Shown piece by piece: positions 29,129-41,375 of a stretch of 64,000 nt of DNA. The stretch is taken from NCBI GenBank assembly GCA_965240325.2, contig OZ251222.1:3286001-3350000 (forward strand), in the 5' to 3' direction. Position numbers and translations under genes: made by a program. Below the pieces are notes generated by a model. That model did not search any database and was not told where the DNA came from. It worked only from the letters and a program-made list of their open reading frames with translations. Position 1 is the first letter of the stretch, and the number at the start of each line of letters is the position of its first letter. This stretch comes from Rebecca billardiae RCC1528. Taxonomy: Eukaryota; Haptophyta.

Positions 29129-32100
29129 ATGCTTCTGGAGGGCATGCTGGGCTCCGTGGGCAGGACAGACCGCAGCTCTTCCGTCAGCGTCGACGGCCGG
29201 GACGTGCGCGTTGCGGCAGGCGCGCCCAAGCGCCGTACTTCAATACTCGCGCCACCAATACTTAGGGGTGGCTCGCGGAGGGCAACCCTGGCGCCGTCCA
29301 TGGTTCGGCGCAATACCGTGAAGCACAACCCAGAGATGGCGATTCAGGTCCTCAAGGCCATGGGCGCTGACGACGACGCACGAGTCATGCGTCGCACGCT
29401 GCAGCGCCGCATCCGCACCGGCGTGACCAAGATCTCGTGCGAGATGCAGGACACGGTGATCGCCGTGGACATCTCGCCCGACGGCCAGTACTTTGTTGCC
29501 GCGGGCAATAGCCGAGAGGCTGTGGTGTACAACGCCATGAATGGCGAGGAGGTGGTACGCGCACGTGCACGCGCGCGCGGACCCGGGGGTGCGTTGTGCC
29601 CTTGCTGATCGGTGCTGCCGCGCTGCACCACACGTGCGTGGCTGCGGTGGCCACGCCTGCGTGACGGCGGCATCCACGCGCCCTCCATGCGGGCGCGACG
29701 TGCAGTGCCGCATCAAGGTCACGATGGCCATCACGAGCGTCAAGTTCACCCACGGCCCGCGCACGTCGGACGCGGAGTCGGACGATGGCGTCCCGCGCCG
29801 GCTGGGCCCGCTGAGCGCGAGTCGCGAGCCGGGTGGCACGCAGGAGCAGCCGGGCGAGGCGGGGGCGTGGACCGCGATACCGCAGAGGGTGTGGACGGGC
29901 ATCGTCCCGCACCGCCAGCCAAGCGGCGGAAACTCTGCGAGCATCGCGCACGGCGGCAAGGCGAGCTCACGTGGCGCTGCCGGCGCCATCGGAGCCGGCG
30001 GCGAGCAGGCGCGCTCGCTCAAGCTGCTGATCGGCACGTACGCGGCGGGCGAGAAGCCCAACGTGCTGCTGGTCGACGTGATGAGTCAGGTGCGGCTGAG
30101 CGACGCCCTCTTCGGCCGCGACGAGCAGCGCTGGAACGTGCAGACCTCCGCTGTGACCACCAACGGCAGCCTGTACGCGGTGGGCGGCGACTCGCAGCAC
30201 GTGCTGCTGTACAGAATCAAGCTGGCGCCCAGCGCGCGCGCGCGCGCGGCGGAGCTGCAGGCGGGCGGCGGCGAGCCGCTGCACGAGGGCGCGCTGCAGA
30301 TGGCGCCGGCCGGCGAGGTGCGCTACCCGAGCCACGTGACGGCCGTCTCGATGAACGCGGCGGGCACGCTGCTCGGCATCGCCGGCGACGCGCAGCGCGT
30401 GCAGCTGTGGACGCTTGTCGACCAAGGGGCCAGCGGGGCCGTGCACGCGCGGATGGGGTACCAGTTCAACTGCCACACGGCGATCTACGGGCTGGACATC
30501 TCGGCGAACGGCTTCTCGGTCGCGGCGGGCACGAACAAGCGCACGGAGGTCTGGCGCGTGCGGTACGAGCTGCCGTCGGAGGTGGACACGAACCTGAAGG
30601 CGGCGGCGCACGCGGCCGGGCAGCCGGCCGTGCGCAGTGCGGGCGGCGGCGGGGAGCGCTTCTCGGCCGCGCAGCTGAGGGCGCGGCTGCGGTGGAAGGG
30701 CGCGCGGCGAACCTTCTCCGACCAGTCGCAGAGCGACCTGCAGCTCCCGGGCTCGGTGGTCTCGCTCGGCATGGCCGCGCGCTCGACGGGCGGCGAGCTC
30801 GATCTGAACTCGCTCTCGATCGAGCGGATCGCGGGCCGGCGCTTCAACAGCAGCGCCTCGCTGGGCGGCGGCCAGGAGGCCGACGCCGCCGACCTCAAGC
30901 GGAGCGCGGCGGAGGAGCTGACGCGCCGGCTGTCCAACACCGCGAGCAGAGCCACGCAGGACGCCGACGGCTCGGCGGCGGCGGGAGGCGGTGAGCTCGG
31001 GCTGGGCGAGGCCGGGCAGCTGATGCACGAGCAGCTGTCTGTGCTGCTCGGGAATGGGCGGAGCAGCAGCGCGCGCCGTCGCGCCGCGGCGCAGCACCCG
31101 GCGATCCACTGCGAGCCGGTGCAGGTGTTCGAGCAGCCCGCGCCGCAGGGCGGCGTCTCCTTCTCGCGCGACGCGTCGCGGCTCGCGATCGCGGGCGACC
31201 AGCTCGTGACGCTGCACGACGTGCAGTCCGGCTCGACGCTGCGCTCGTTCAAGCAGGGCGGCCGCGTGCGCTGCGTCGCCGTCTCCGCGCTCGGCACGGA
31301 GGTGGTGAGCGGCGGCTTCGACAAGCGGGCGTCGCTCGTCGCGGCGGACGCGGGCGCGGAGCTACTCGAGGCGCGGGGCGTCATCGACGTGGTGCGCTCG
31401 GTGCACGTGCTGGGCGAGCTCTTCGCCATCGGCGGCTCGACGCGGCAGGGCGGGCTCGCGCAGCTCTTCACGACCGCGGACGGCTTCAAGACGCCGCTGT
31501 GCGAGTGGCGCCGCGCCAAGGAGGTGCGCTGCGTGCACCTCACGCGGGGGAAGGCGCTGCTGGCGATCGCCGGGCACGACTGCATCGTGCAGCTCGTGTG
31601 CACCGTCACCTTTGCCACGCTCTGCGAGCTCAACTACACGGGGCGCGGCGGTGTGCCCCACTTTGTCTGGAGCGTCGACATCTCGACCGACGTGCGCGTG
31701 ATGGCGGTTGGCTGCTGGTCGTCCAAGGTGCACGTGTACCTGCTGGGCAACGTGCCGGAGGCGCCGACGCCCGAGCCAGTGAGGTCCTCGCTCGTCTCCT
31801 CGCTCCTCGGCCAGCGCGCGGCCGGCGCGGGCAGCGCGGTCACCACCGTGCTCAGGCAGCGCGTCGTCCGGCCGACCGAGGTTGCCGTGCTCAGCCGCGG
31901 CGACCGCGTCTACTCCGTCTCGCTCGACGGCGAGGGCTCGAAGCTGCTCGTGGGCGGGCGCGACAAGACGGCGGCGATGTACGACCTGAGCGAGACGATC
32001 GGCAAGAGCCGCCGCGAGCCGCGGCTGCTGTGGGAGGAGCGCGTGGACGAGTTCATCTACACGGTCTCGATGTCGCGCGACTGGTCGGTGTGCGCGTTTG

Positions 32101-35040
32101 GCGGCATGGGCAAGTCGGTCAAGGTGATGACGGCGCACTCGCACCAGCTGCTGTTCGAGGTGCCCGTGGCGGGCACGGTGCACGCCGTCTCCGTGCAGGA
32201 GGACGGGCAGCACATCGCCCTCTCGGGCGAGCTGCCGCACATCACCGTGTACGACCGGCGCGGCGTGGAGAAGCTGTGCATCCCGATGGGCGACGACGCG
32301 TTCTGCGTCTCGCTCACGGCCGCGTGCCTCGCGTACACGTCGCACCGGCACGCGGTGCTGTTCGGCCGCTCGGGCCACGCGTTCGGCTGGCAGGACCAGC
32401 CGTCGTGGACGATGGCGACGAAGATCATCCGCTCGTCCACCGAGGAGAACCTGCTCCGCTTCCTCTCGCGCGTGCTCGACGCCAACCCGTCGCTCGTCAA
32501 CTCACGCTCGAGCGCGGACGGCGGCTCGTTCCTCAAGTTCATCGTCGAGATCTCGCGCGACGCGGACATCCTCGACCTGGTGCTCAACGCGTCGACCTCG
32601 ATCGGGCTGCTGCCGGACGGGCAGCTGACGACCGCGCTGCACATGGCGGTGGAGAACGGCAACCGCACCGCGATGCGCCGCATCCTCCGCGGCTTCCTCT
32701 CGGGGCGGCTCGCGCGCATGCCGGGCTCGATGCGCCAAGTCTTCTCGTGCTTTGAGCTGATCGCGAAGCGCTACCCGCACGACTTTGTCGACTTCATCTC
32801 GGCGGTCGAGCTCGAGCCCGAGCCGGAGGTGCTCGACCTGCAGGACTCGACGGACGTGGTGCTGCCCGCGATGGTCGTGAAGGGCTCGCCGTACCGCTAC
32901 CCGAAGGGCATCTGGCAGAAGGTGATCGACCGTTACAAGATCTCGGACGAATCTGCCGGCCGCCAGGTGCGCGACGAGGAGCCCGAGGAGGACGGCGACG
33001 ACGAGGACGAGCCGCAGAGGAACGGCGCGCCGCCGAGGCCGCCGCCGCGCAAGAAGCCGCCCGGCGCGCCCATCGGCCAGGGCGGCATCGACGGCGATCG
33101 CGGCGGCGGCGCGAACGGCGGTGCGTCGGCGCACGGCATCACGGGCGGCGCGGGCGCGGGAGGCGGCGCGGGGGCGCCGCGCGCCGCGGAGCCGCCGCCC
33201 CAGACCGCGCGCGCAGCGCCGCTCAAGATCCGCCGCTCGACGGCGCTGCTGCGCTCGCTCGGCTCGCGCGCATTCGAGCCGCCGATCGACGAGGGCCTCG
33301 CGCTCACCAAGTCCGCCTCGTCCGGGCTGACGGCGCTGCGCGTCCCGTTCCAGAACTTTGCGGGCTTTGGGCCGTTCCGCAAGGGGCAGGTCGGCTCGAG
33401 CCCGCTGCAGCTCGTCTCGCTCGCCGCGCGCACGACGGGGGACTACTCGGTGTTCGGCGCGACGCTGGTCGAGGCGACGCTCGAGTACAAGTGGGAGACC
33501 TTCGCGCGCCGCCAGTTCTGGTTCGAGCTGGGCCTGTACCTCGTCAAGATGGCCTTCGTGTACGCGCACGTGCTCGTGGTGCTCTTCCCCTTCTCCACCA
33601 ACGGCACGGCCGAGACCGTGATCGGCCTCGGCCTCGCCGAGCTGCGGCAGCACGAGCTGTGGGCGTGGAGCGTGTCGACGTGGCTGGCGACGACGTACTT
33701 TGCGCTGATGGACGAGTGGAACGAGCTGCGCCAGCTCCTCACCGCGAACACCCTCGCTGACTACCTCGGGCTGTGGAACTTCTTCGACCAGCTGTTCATC
33801 GTGCTGCAGCTCACGGCGAACGCGCTGCTGCTGCACGCCGCGCTCACGCCAGGCGCAGAGTACATGCTCGGCGGGTTCGCGCCGCTCATGCGCATCGACG
33901 GCGCGGGCGGGCGGCTCGGGCGCGTGCTCCGCGCGGGCGGCGGCGGCGGCTCGAGCGCCGAGCTCCTCCCCTCCGACCTCGAGCCCGTGTTCCAGGACGA
34001 GGACGGGCTCGTGCGGCTGATCACGATGTGCGAGGCGATCGTCTTCCTGTGCGTGCACCTCAAGCTGCTCTACTACGCGCGCGGCTTCACCAAGCTCGGC
34101 GTGCTCGTGCGCATGATCATGCAGATCCTCATCGACATGGCGCGCGCGCGCGCGCGCGCCGCCGCGCGCTGCGCGAGGCGCGCGCGTCCACGCGCGCGCG
34201 CGCGCTGACCGCCCGCCCGCCCGCCCGCCCGCCCACGCGTGCCCGCTGCCCTTCCATCCGCGCGCCGCGCGCAGCTCTCGTTCATGTTTGTGCTGTTCGT
34301 GATCCTCGCCGGCTTCGGCTTCGCGCTGTACGTGCTGCGCCGGCACCGGTACACCGAGCTGTCCGACATCGTGGTCGCCGTGATGAGCGTGGTCGACTCC
34401 GGCCTGTACGCCGACCTCGCGCCCGAGACGTACCAGGACGCGGGCGTGGTGCAGCTCGCCGTCTTCACCACGTTCATGATCATCACGCAGATCGTGCTGC
34501 TCAACCTGCTGATCGCGATCATGTCCGACTCGTACGCCAAGGTGCGAAGCGGGCTGGGCGGTTGCGCGCCCACACGCGCGCCCTGCCGCGTCGCGTCGCG
34601 CCGCGCGCGCTCACAGCGACGCGCGCTGCGCACGCCTCGCGTCTGGGCCGATGCGTGCGCGCGCTCAGGTGCGCACCCAAGCGGAGCTCGCGTCCAAGTA
34701 CGAGAAGGCGCAGGTGGTGCTGGAGATGGAGGTGTCGCCCCCGCTGCTCGAGCGGGTGGTGTCGACGCTCTTCGGCCTCACTGACGGGGACAAGTTCCCG
34801 CGCTGGCTGCACGTCCTGATGCCCGAGGCAGACGAGGTCAGCCAGTCGGCGATCAGCGCGGGCAGCACATCCAACGGCGCCGAGCGCGCGACGGCTCCGC
34901 GCGGCGGCTGGCGCGCTGGCGTGGGGCTCGAACAGCGCCTGGATGCGCTCGAGAACAAGCTCGATACGGTCATCGACGTGCTGTCCGCGAGCGAGGCTAC
35001 CAAGCGCTCGGGCGGCATTTTCCAGCGAGCCATGGGATAG
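29129..35040 (+). CDS. Giant WD40 - ankyrin-like - TRP-type cation channel fusion
   Basis: Exons 29129-29554, 29706-34139, 34275-34541 and 34669-35040, 1832 residues. Residues ~90-1040 contain many WD40 blades ([60 protein letters not shown]). An ankyrin-like segment ([20 protein letters not shown], ~1115) follows, then an acidic/Gly-rich linker (~1230-1310). Six hydrophobic segments from about 1410 to 1705 form an ion-transport domain. It ends with pore-side [13 protein letters not shown] and an S6 of the TRP/PKD kind, [16 protein letters not shown]. The tail has a likely coiled coil ([19 protein letters not shown]) for tetramer assembly. Intron 2 uses a GC donor (ATG|GCGCGC); introns 1 and 3 are GTACGC and GTGCGA. 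Ligand and ion are unknown; Ca2+ entry is plausible. Confidence 0.88.
34140..34274 (+). other. Putative GC-AG intron inside the channel pore region
   Basis: Donor GACATG|GCGCGC, acceptor GCGCAG|CTC, both phase 0. The join gives [18 protein letters not shown], a continuous TRP S4-S5/S5 segment. A GTGCGC at 34106 is a possible canonical donor but would delete [11 protein letters not shown]-type residues conserved in TRP channels. Confidence 0.6.
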
Positions 35041-35236
35041 CCGCTTGCGAGCTGGCTGCCGCCATCGCTCCAGATCGATCGATCTTATTATTTCGGCAGC
35101 GGCACAATACAGTATTCGAGGTCTGAAACGGCCGGACAAAACGGTGTATCGCTTCGCAGCCATCTCGCGCCCCATTGGTCCGTCGCGGGGCCGCAGTGGG
35201 ACAGCGGCGACTCCGACGACGGCGCCGACGCCCGGG

Positions 35237-36211
35237 ATGCTCCGCCGCGCGGCTGCAACGTACCGAGCGGCGGCTGCCCGCGCCACGTTGGGCGCCGTTC
35301 GCCCAGCCGCCACTGCTGCCACGATCCCGGGCGCGAAGTACGTCGAGGGCTTCACCGACTCGTACGCGCCGCTCTTCCAGCTTGCAGACGACAAGACGAC
35401 CGAATGGAAGCGGCTCGACAAGGCGAGCAAGTACGTGTCCGTGGAGACGCTCAGCAACGGGAAGGAGTGCGTGCGCGTGCAGGGCGAAGCGATCAGCATG
35501 CTCACGCAGCAGGCGATCGGCGATATCTCCCACTTCTTGCGCAAGTCGCACCTTGCACAGCTGCGCCTCATCCTCGACGATCCGGAGGCGTCGCAGAACG
35601 ACCGCTTCGTCGCGCTCGAGCTCCTCAAGAACGCGAACATCGCGTCGGCTGGGATCCTCCCGGGCTGTCAGGATACGGGCACAGCGATCTGCATCGGCAA
35701 GCGCGGTGCGCGGGTTCTGACCGACGGCGACGACGACGCGCGCTTCTCGGAGGGCGTGTACGCTGCGTACACGCAGCGCAACCTGCGCTACTCGCAGGTG
35801 GCGCCGCTCGACATGTACACTGAGAAGAACACCAAGTGCAACCTGCCCGCGCAGGTCGAGCTGTACGCGGACGACGCACACCCGGACGAGTACAACATGC
35901 TCTTCATGGCGAAGGGCGGCGGCTCCGCCAACAAGACCTTCCTGTACCAGCAGACGAAGGCGTTGCTCAACCCGTCCTCACTCATGGCCTTCCTCGACGA
36001 GAAGATCAAGACGATCGGCACGTCGGCGTGCCCGCCGTACCACCTGGCGATTGTGATCGGCGGGCTGTCGGCGGAGCTCACGCTCAAGACGGTCAAGCTC
36101 GCCTCGGCGCGCTACTACGACGACCTCCCCACCTCGGGCGACGAGAGCGGCCGCGCGTTCCGAGACGTTGGCCTCGAGGGGGAGGTGCTCAAGCTCACGC
36201 GCGAGATGGGG

Positions 36212-36264
<53 letters not shown>

Positions 36265-36982
36265 GCTGCCGAGGCACGGTGCGTCGTGCCCGGTCGGGCT
36301 GGGCGTCTCCTGCTCGGCCGACCGGCAGGCGAAGGCCAAGATCACGCGCGACGGCGTGTTCATCGAGCAGCTGTGCGAAGACGTGTCGCCCTTCCTGCCC
36401 GAGGTGACGCAGGAGGACGTCTCCGCTGAGGTCGTCAGCGTCGACCTGAACCAGCCGATGGACCAGATTCGCAGCCAGCTCGCGCAGCACCCGATCCGCA
36501 CGCGCCTCTCGCTCTCAGGCACGCTCGTCGTCGCGCGCGACATCGCGCACGCCAAGCTGCTCGAGCGGCTGCAGAGCGGCGCCGGGCTGCCTGACTACGT
36601 CAAGGACCACATCATCTACTACGCCGGCCCGGCCAAGACGCCCGACGGCTACGCGTCCGGCTCGTTCGGCCCGACGACCGCCGGGCGCATGGACGCGTAC
36701 GTCGACACGTTCATGCAGCACGGCGGCTCGTTCATCTCGCTCGCCAAGGGCAACCGCTCCAAGGCGGTGACCAAGGCGTGCAAGAAGTACGGCGGCTTCT
36801 ACCTTGGCTCGATCGGCGGGCCGGCCGCCATCCTCGCACAGAACTGCATCAAGAAGGTCGAGGTGCTGGACAACGAGGAGGATGGGATGGAGGCGGTGTG
36901 GAGGATCGAGGTCGAGAACTTCCCCGCTTTCATCGTCTGTGACGACAAAGGCAACGACTTCTTCGCAAAGTGGATGGGTTGA
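35237..36982 (+). CDS. Class I fumarate hydratase, [4Fe-4S], probably mitochondrial
   Basis: Single exon, 581 residues, close to the ~550-570 of single-chain class I fumarases. The start [20 protein letters not shown] is Arg/Ala-rich like a mitochondrial presequence. Likely cluster ligands are the Cys in [24 protein letters not shown] and [10 protein letters not shown]. The C-terminal beta domain includes [27 protein letters not shown] and [11 protein letters not shown], the substrate-binding swivelling domain. It interconverts fumarate and malate in the TCA cycle. Algae and parasitic protists often carry this oxygen-sensitive class alongside or in place of class II. Starts 196 bp after the channel stop on the same strand. 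Confidence 0.95.
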
Positions 36983-37274
36983 CGTGATGAGTGTCGTGAG
37001 AGGATGAAAGGACTCATCTTTGACTGCGCGTCGACGGACTCGTCATGTGAGTGTCTAGCCAATAAGCTATTAGCAGCGCGCTGATATGATGACGATGCTG
37101 ATGGTATACACTACTATATATAGTTATACTAGGTAGGTACTCGAATTGTCTCCGGCGCGCCGGGCGCCGGGCCCGGCGGGCCCTCTCGCGCCGCGCTCAA
37201 CGCGCGCATTGGCGGTGCGCGACGGCGCGCTTGAGCGCCGTGGGGCACCGCCTCATTGACAGCTCAGAATCGTC
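36983..37274. other. Convergent intergenic region
   Basis: Contains a short AT run (37108-37130) and a GC-rich palindromic stretch (CCGGCGCGCCGGGCGCCGGG, 37151-37170). No gene seen. Confidence 0.5.
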
Positions 37275-40200
37275 TCACGCCGTGAGCGCGCTTGCCTGCT
37301 GCTGGATCACGGCGAGGAGCACGCTCTCCGCCTTCACGACAGCGTGGCCCTGCTTCTTGAACGTGGCAGACGCAGCCTGCGCGGGGCGCACATCGCAACC
37401 AGCAGTTTGGGGCACGCGTCAGCCCGTCTATTGGGAGGAGGCTTGGCTGGCACTCAGATGGAGTGCGGTGGGGTGCATGGCGCGAGCACTTGTGCGCGTA
37501 GTGGGCGGCCTCGACCCGACGCGTTCTGAGCGCGCACCTTGTCCGCGGGGCATGAGACGACGAAATAGCGCACGTGGTCGTCATCCGAGGGTGCGGGCGG
37601 GAGGCGGGTGGTCACCTTGCCGCCGGAGGCCTCGATGATCAGCCCGAGGTCGTCCGGCTTGGGCATGATCGACTTGGTGAGCAGAAACGTGCAGCCGCGC
37701 AGGCACGGCTCAGCGGCCGCCCGGCCCAGCGACGCCTGCGCGTTGAACGACCACTTGGACGACGCCCCGCGCGCTGAGCTGAAAGTGCCGCTGAGCTCGA
37801 ACGGCGCCTCTGCGACAAAGCCGTGTGCGCGCGCGCTCGCGTCCAGCCACGCGGCGTCGACGAGGTGGCGTGCGCGCTGCGCGGGCGCACACGCGCGCGG
37901 CGAGCGCCGGGGGCAAGGGGCACGTCATGATACACGCCGCGCGTCGCGCACGTGGCTGAGCAGGGCGCGCAGCGTGCACGGCGCACAGACAGGGGTGCGC
38001 GCACACGTCACGCGCACGCGCGAGTGAGCGCGCGCGCGCGCGTGCCGAGACAGCAATGCACAGCTTGACGGTGCGCTTCACGGTGGTGCGGTCGACGACG
38101 CAGTGCGTGCAGCTCGGCGCCTCCGCCGCGCTCTCGAGCACCTTGCCGCCGCACTCCTTGACCGTCTTCTTGAGCGCCGCCTCGCGCGCCGAGTCCTCGA
38201 AGCAGGTGAAGAGCACGCGCACCTCTCCCGGCCTGTGCGGCACGACCGCTGCCGCACTGTCAGCTGCGAGCGGTGCGGCGGACGGCTGCGGCTGCGGCGC
38301 GGCGGCCGCAGCATCGGAGCGAGCACGCTTGCGCCCCGGGGTTGGCTTCGCCTTCTCCTCGCTCGCTGCCGCCGCCGCGCCATGAGCAGCGGTCGCGGCA
38401 CGCGCACCGCCGCCCTCTCCGCGCGCGCGCTTGGCAGCGGGCTCCTCGCTGGCAGCGTCGGCCGCCGGGGCCGCGGCTGCCTCGCTCTGTGTGGGCGCAT
38501 CGGCAGCGCGCGAGCCGCGCCGCTTGGACGGGCGAGCGGAGGCGGGGGGGTCGCCGCTGCCGCCGGTGTCCGGTGCGCGCGCGCTCGACGCCTTCGCGGG
38601 CGCGGCGCTTTCGGCAGCCTGCGGCGCCGAACGCGTCTTGCCGCGCGGCTGAGCCGGGCGGCCGCGCCCGCGGCGCGCTGGCGGTTCCTCCTTAGCCTCA
38701 CCCTCTTCGTCGACGTCCATCGCGGCCGGCGGCGTGGCGGGCGCAGGCGCTGCACTCGCGGGAGTCGCGCGTGGGCCACCACGCTTCGGCGCCCCCGCCG
38801 CACCGCCCGCGGCGCTGGCCGTCGGCACGGCGGCGGCGCGCCTGCCGCCGCGCACCTTGTCCGCGCGGCTCGCGGCGCGAGGCGGCGGGTCGGCGTGGGG
38901 CTCGGCAGTCGGCTCTGTGGCTGGGTCGGGCGCCTCGATGTCCGCGGGCTCGCTGGCCGGAGGTGCGCCTCGCGGCCGCGTCGAGCGCTCGTCCGCGCTA
39001 GCGCGACCTCGGCGTCGGCTGCCCGCGGGCTCCGCATCGGCCGCTGGCTCCGCGACGGCATCGGCGGCGGGCGCAGCGGCGGTGCGAGATTTAGCGCCAC
39101 GGCCGCGTGCGGGCTTGCTCGCAGCGGGCTCGGCCGCGGCGCGTGCGGCAGGTCGCGAGCGCGAGGCTCGGCCCTTGACCTCCGGCTGGGCCGGTGCGAG
39201 CTCCTCGTCGGCCGCCCCCGGAGCGGCGGTGGCGGGCTCAGCGCTTGCAGCCCGCGCGGCAACAGCCGCGGAGTCGAGCACCGCGCCTGCAGCTGCGGCG
39301 GCGGGCTGCGCGGCCGCGGCCACACTGGGCTGTGACGGCGTCTGCGTCTGCGTCCAGCTCGTGTCGATGAGCGCACCCGGGCTCGCTGCGGGCTGCGAGG
39401 CGGCGGCGACGAGCTGCTTGGTTTGCCTGCTGCGGTGTGGCACGGGGGGCGGGCGAGCCGCTCCGCGGGCGCCGCGCGAGCGCGCGCCGCGCGCTCCGGC
39501 CTCGGGGCCCGCTGGCTGCGCGCCGCTGGCCTGCTGGGCTCCAGCCCGCGCCTCAGGCGCTGCCGCTCGCGCAGCCGCGTCGGCGGCACCGTTCGCGCGA
39601 GTCGGGCTGCCCTCAGCCGCGCGCGTGGCGTGCTCGGCACCGTGGTCGTCGGCATCCGCGCCATCCGCATCGGCCTCAGGAAGCATCACCTGCGTCGGCT
39701 CGCACGCCTCAGGACCGACGGAGGATGGCTCCGCACCCACGGCCTCGGTTGCGCCCAGCGAGGGCGGCGGCACCGGTGGCTCGGTCGCGCCCGGCTCCGG
39801 CTCGGTGGCCGCGGCACCACCGCGGGGCGCCGCGACGACGGAGGGCATGGTGCCCTCCACGGGCACCGTCGTGGGCGCCGCACCCAGCTCGCCCTCACCG
39901 TACGCGGGCGAGAGGCTGTGGCCAGCGTCGAGTTCGCCGCTCGCGCCGTGCGCCTCCGTCTCAGCTGCGGCCGCTGGTCCAGCAGCATCGTCAGCGCCGC
40001 CGGGCTCGATGACCTGCGTCTCTGCAAACGCGTTCGGGTCCGGGTCCGGCGGGTCCGGCGCGTCTGTGTCCAGATCGGCGGACTCGTCGTCCGCATCGCC
40101 AGGCCCTTCCCAGACCTGCGTCGCGTCGTTGTCCACCTGCATGCCCCCGGGCGCGGCGGCGGGCTCCGTGCCGACACGCGCGGGCTCGAGAGCACCGGCT

Positions 40201-41084
40201 GCGGCGGCCGGCAGCTGCTCAGTGGCGGCATCGTAGGGCGAGACGGGGACCGGCGGTGTCGACGTGAGCGGCGGTGGTGACGCATGCGGGCGGGCGTCTG
40301 CGGGTGCACCTTCCCCGAGACCTGGCTCTGCGGTCCCATCGCGCGCCTCGGCTCCGCCCTCGTCCTCGCCCTCAGGCGGGGCCGTCTCGAGCGAGCACAC
40401 GCTGTCGTTGTCACCGTCTGCATCCCCTGGCACAGCGCCGCCAGACGGCGGCGGGAGGGCAGGCGGCGGAGGTGGCGGCGCTTCGCCACGAGCGTCGCCG
40501 GCGTCGTCCTCGAGGACGGGCGAGGCCACGCCATCGCCGTTGAACTCGCTGCCGAGAGGCGAGCCGACCACCTGCGACGGAGGCTCGTCGCCAGGTCTCG
40601 GCGAGTCTGGATGCGGCTCGTCGAGGCGCGCGGGGACGGGAGGAGCAGGTTCGCCGGTGTCCACGTCGTCGAGCGGGGGTGTTCCGTCCACGTCCGCGCC
40701 GCCATCCTCGTCGGCGCCGCCCAGCATGCGCACCTTCACGCGCGTGCTCGCAAACATTGCGCAGCCATCCTTTGGCCACATGGCGCGCACGTTTGGGTCA
40801 AGCACACGGCCGTTGAGCCTGGTCTTGTTGGTCGAGCCCAGATCGGTGAGGAACCACGAGTGCGCGCCGTCGAATTCCAGCCGCGCGTGCTGCTTTGAGA
40901 CGCCCGGCCGGTCAAGGACGATGTCGCACGTAGCCGCAGAGCCGATCACCCACCCAAAGCCCGCCCCGGTCAACGGGAGGATGAAGTCCGTGTCTCCGCC
41001 CTTGGTGAGCACGACCAGCTCAGCCGGCGCTGGGCGAGCATCCTCCTCCTCCTCGCTGAGCTCGTCCATCTGCAGGGTGGCCAT
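37275..41084 (-). CDS. MDC1-like DNA-damage mediator: FHA, long TQ-containing linker, tandem BRCT
   Basis: Exons 41084-38046, 37876-37538 and 37376-37275, 1159 residues. An FHA domain (about 25-120) has the phosphothreonine-binding elements GSAATCDIVLDRPGVSKQHA and DLGSTNKTRLNGR. A very long disordered Pro/Ala/Glu-rich linker carries repeated TQ sites in similar context: DATQVWEG, AETQVIEPG, EPTQVMLPE and a WTQTQTPSQ cluster. BRCT1 (about 945-1060) starts VRVLFTCFED and ends VDAAWLDAS; BRCT2 (about 1080-1159) reads CLRGCTFLLTKSIMPKPDDL and RYFVVSCPADK. The family binds phospho-histone H2AX through BRCTs and recruits repair factors through phospho-TQ. Intron 1 has a GC donor (TCG|GCACGC); intron 2 is GTGCGC. 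The linker is a minimal-constraint region, so its exact sequence matters less. Confidence 0.85.
37877..38045 (-). other. Putative GC-AG intron in the BRCT1 domain
   Basis: Donor GTCTCG|GCACGC, acceptor GCGCAG|CGC; the join KLCIAVSRARHLVDAAWLDA restores the BRCT alpha3 Trp. An alternative GT donor six bases upstream (GTCTCG) would remove two residues and is less like the donors elsewhere in the window. Confidence 0.6.
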
Positions 41085-41375
41085 GGCGCGTGTGCCCGGC
41101 GCCCGCCCTGCCCGCGACGGTGGTCAACGGCACGCCGACAGAAGACGGCCGCTGCCGCGCGGAGGCTGAGCGCAGCGGCGCAGACTCGCAGAGCCGCTGA
41201 CGGCCTGACGGTCGGCAGGGCCAAGGCAGGGCCCTTGCGCTGAGCAAGGGTGTCGCTGAGCAACCAGGTCTGAAGTCATCACCCTCTCGAGCTCGACTCT
41301 CACTCGGCCCTCCCCTTGCGGCCGTCACCACCCATCGACGAGTTCGAGTGCGGGCTCGACGCGTGACGACTCACG
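41085..41375. promoter_or_regulatory. 291-bp divergent promoter region
   Basis: Separates the FHA/BRCT gene from the plus-strand basic-repeat gene. No clear core element was recognised. Confidence 0.4.

Noticed and set aside
38103-41169. Long plus-strand frames opposite the FHA/BRCT gene
   Set aside because: They mirror the low-complexity linker; FHA and BRCT domains with frame-consistent splicing are on the minus strand.
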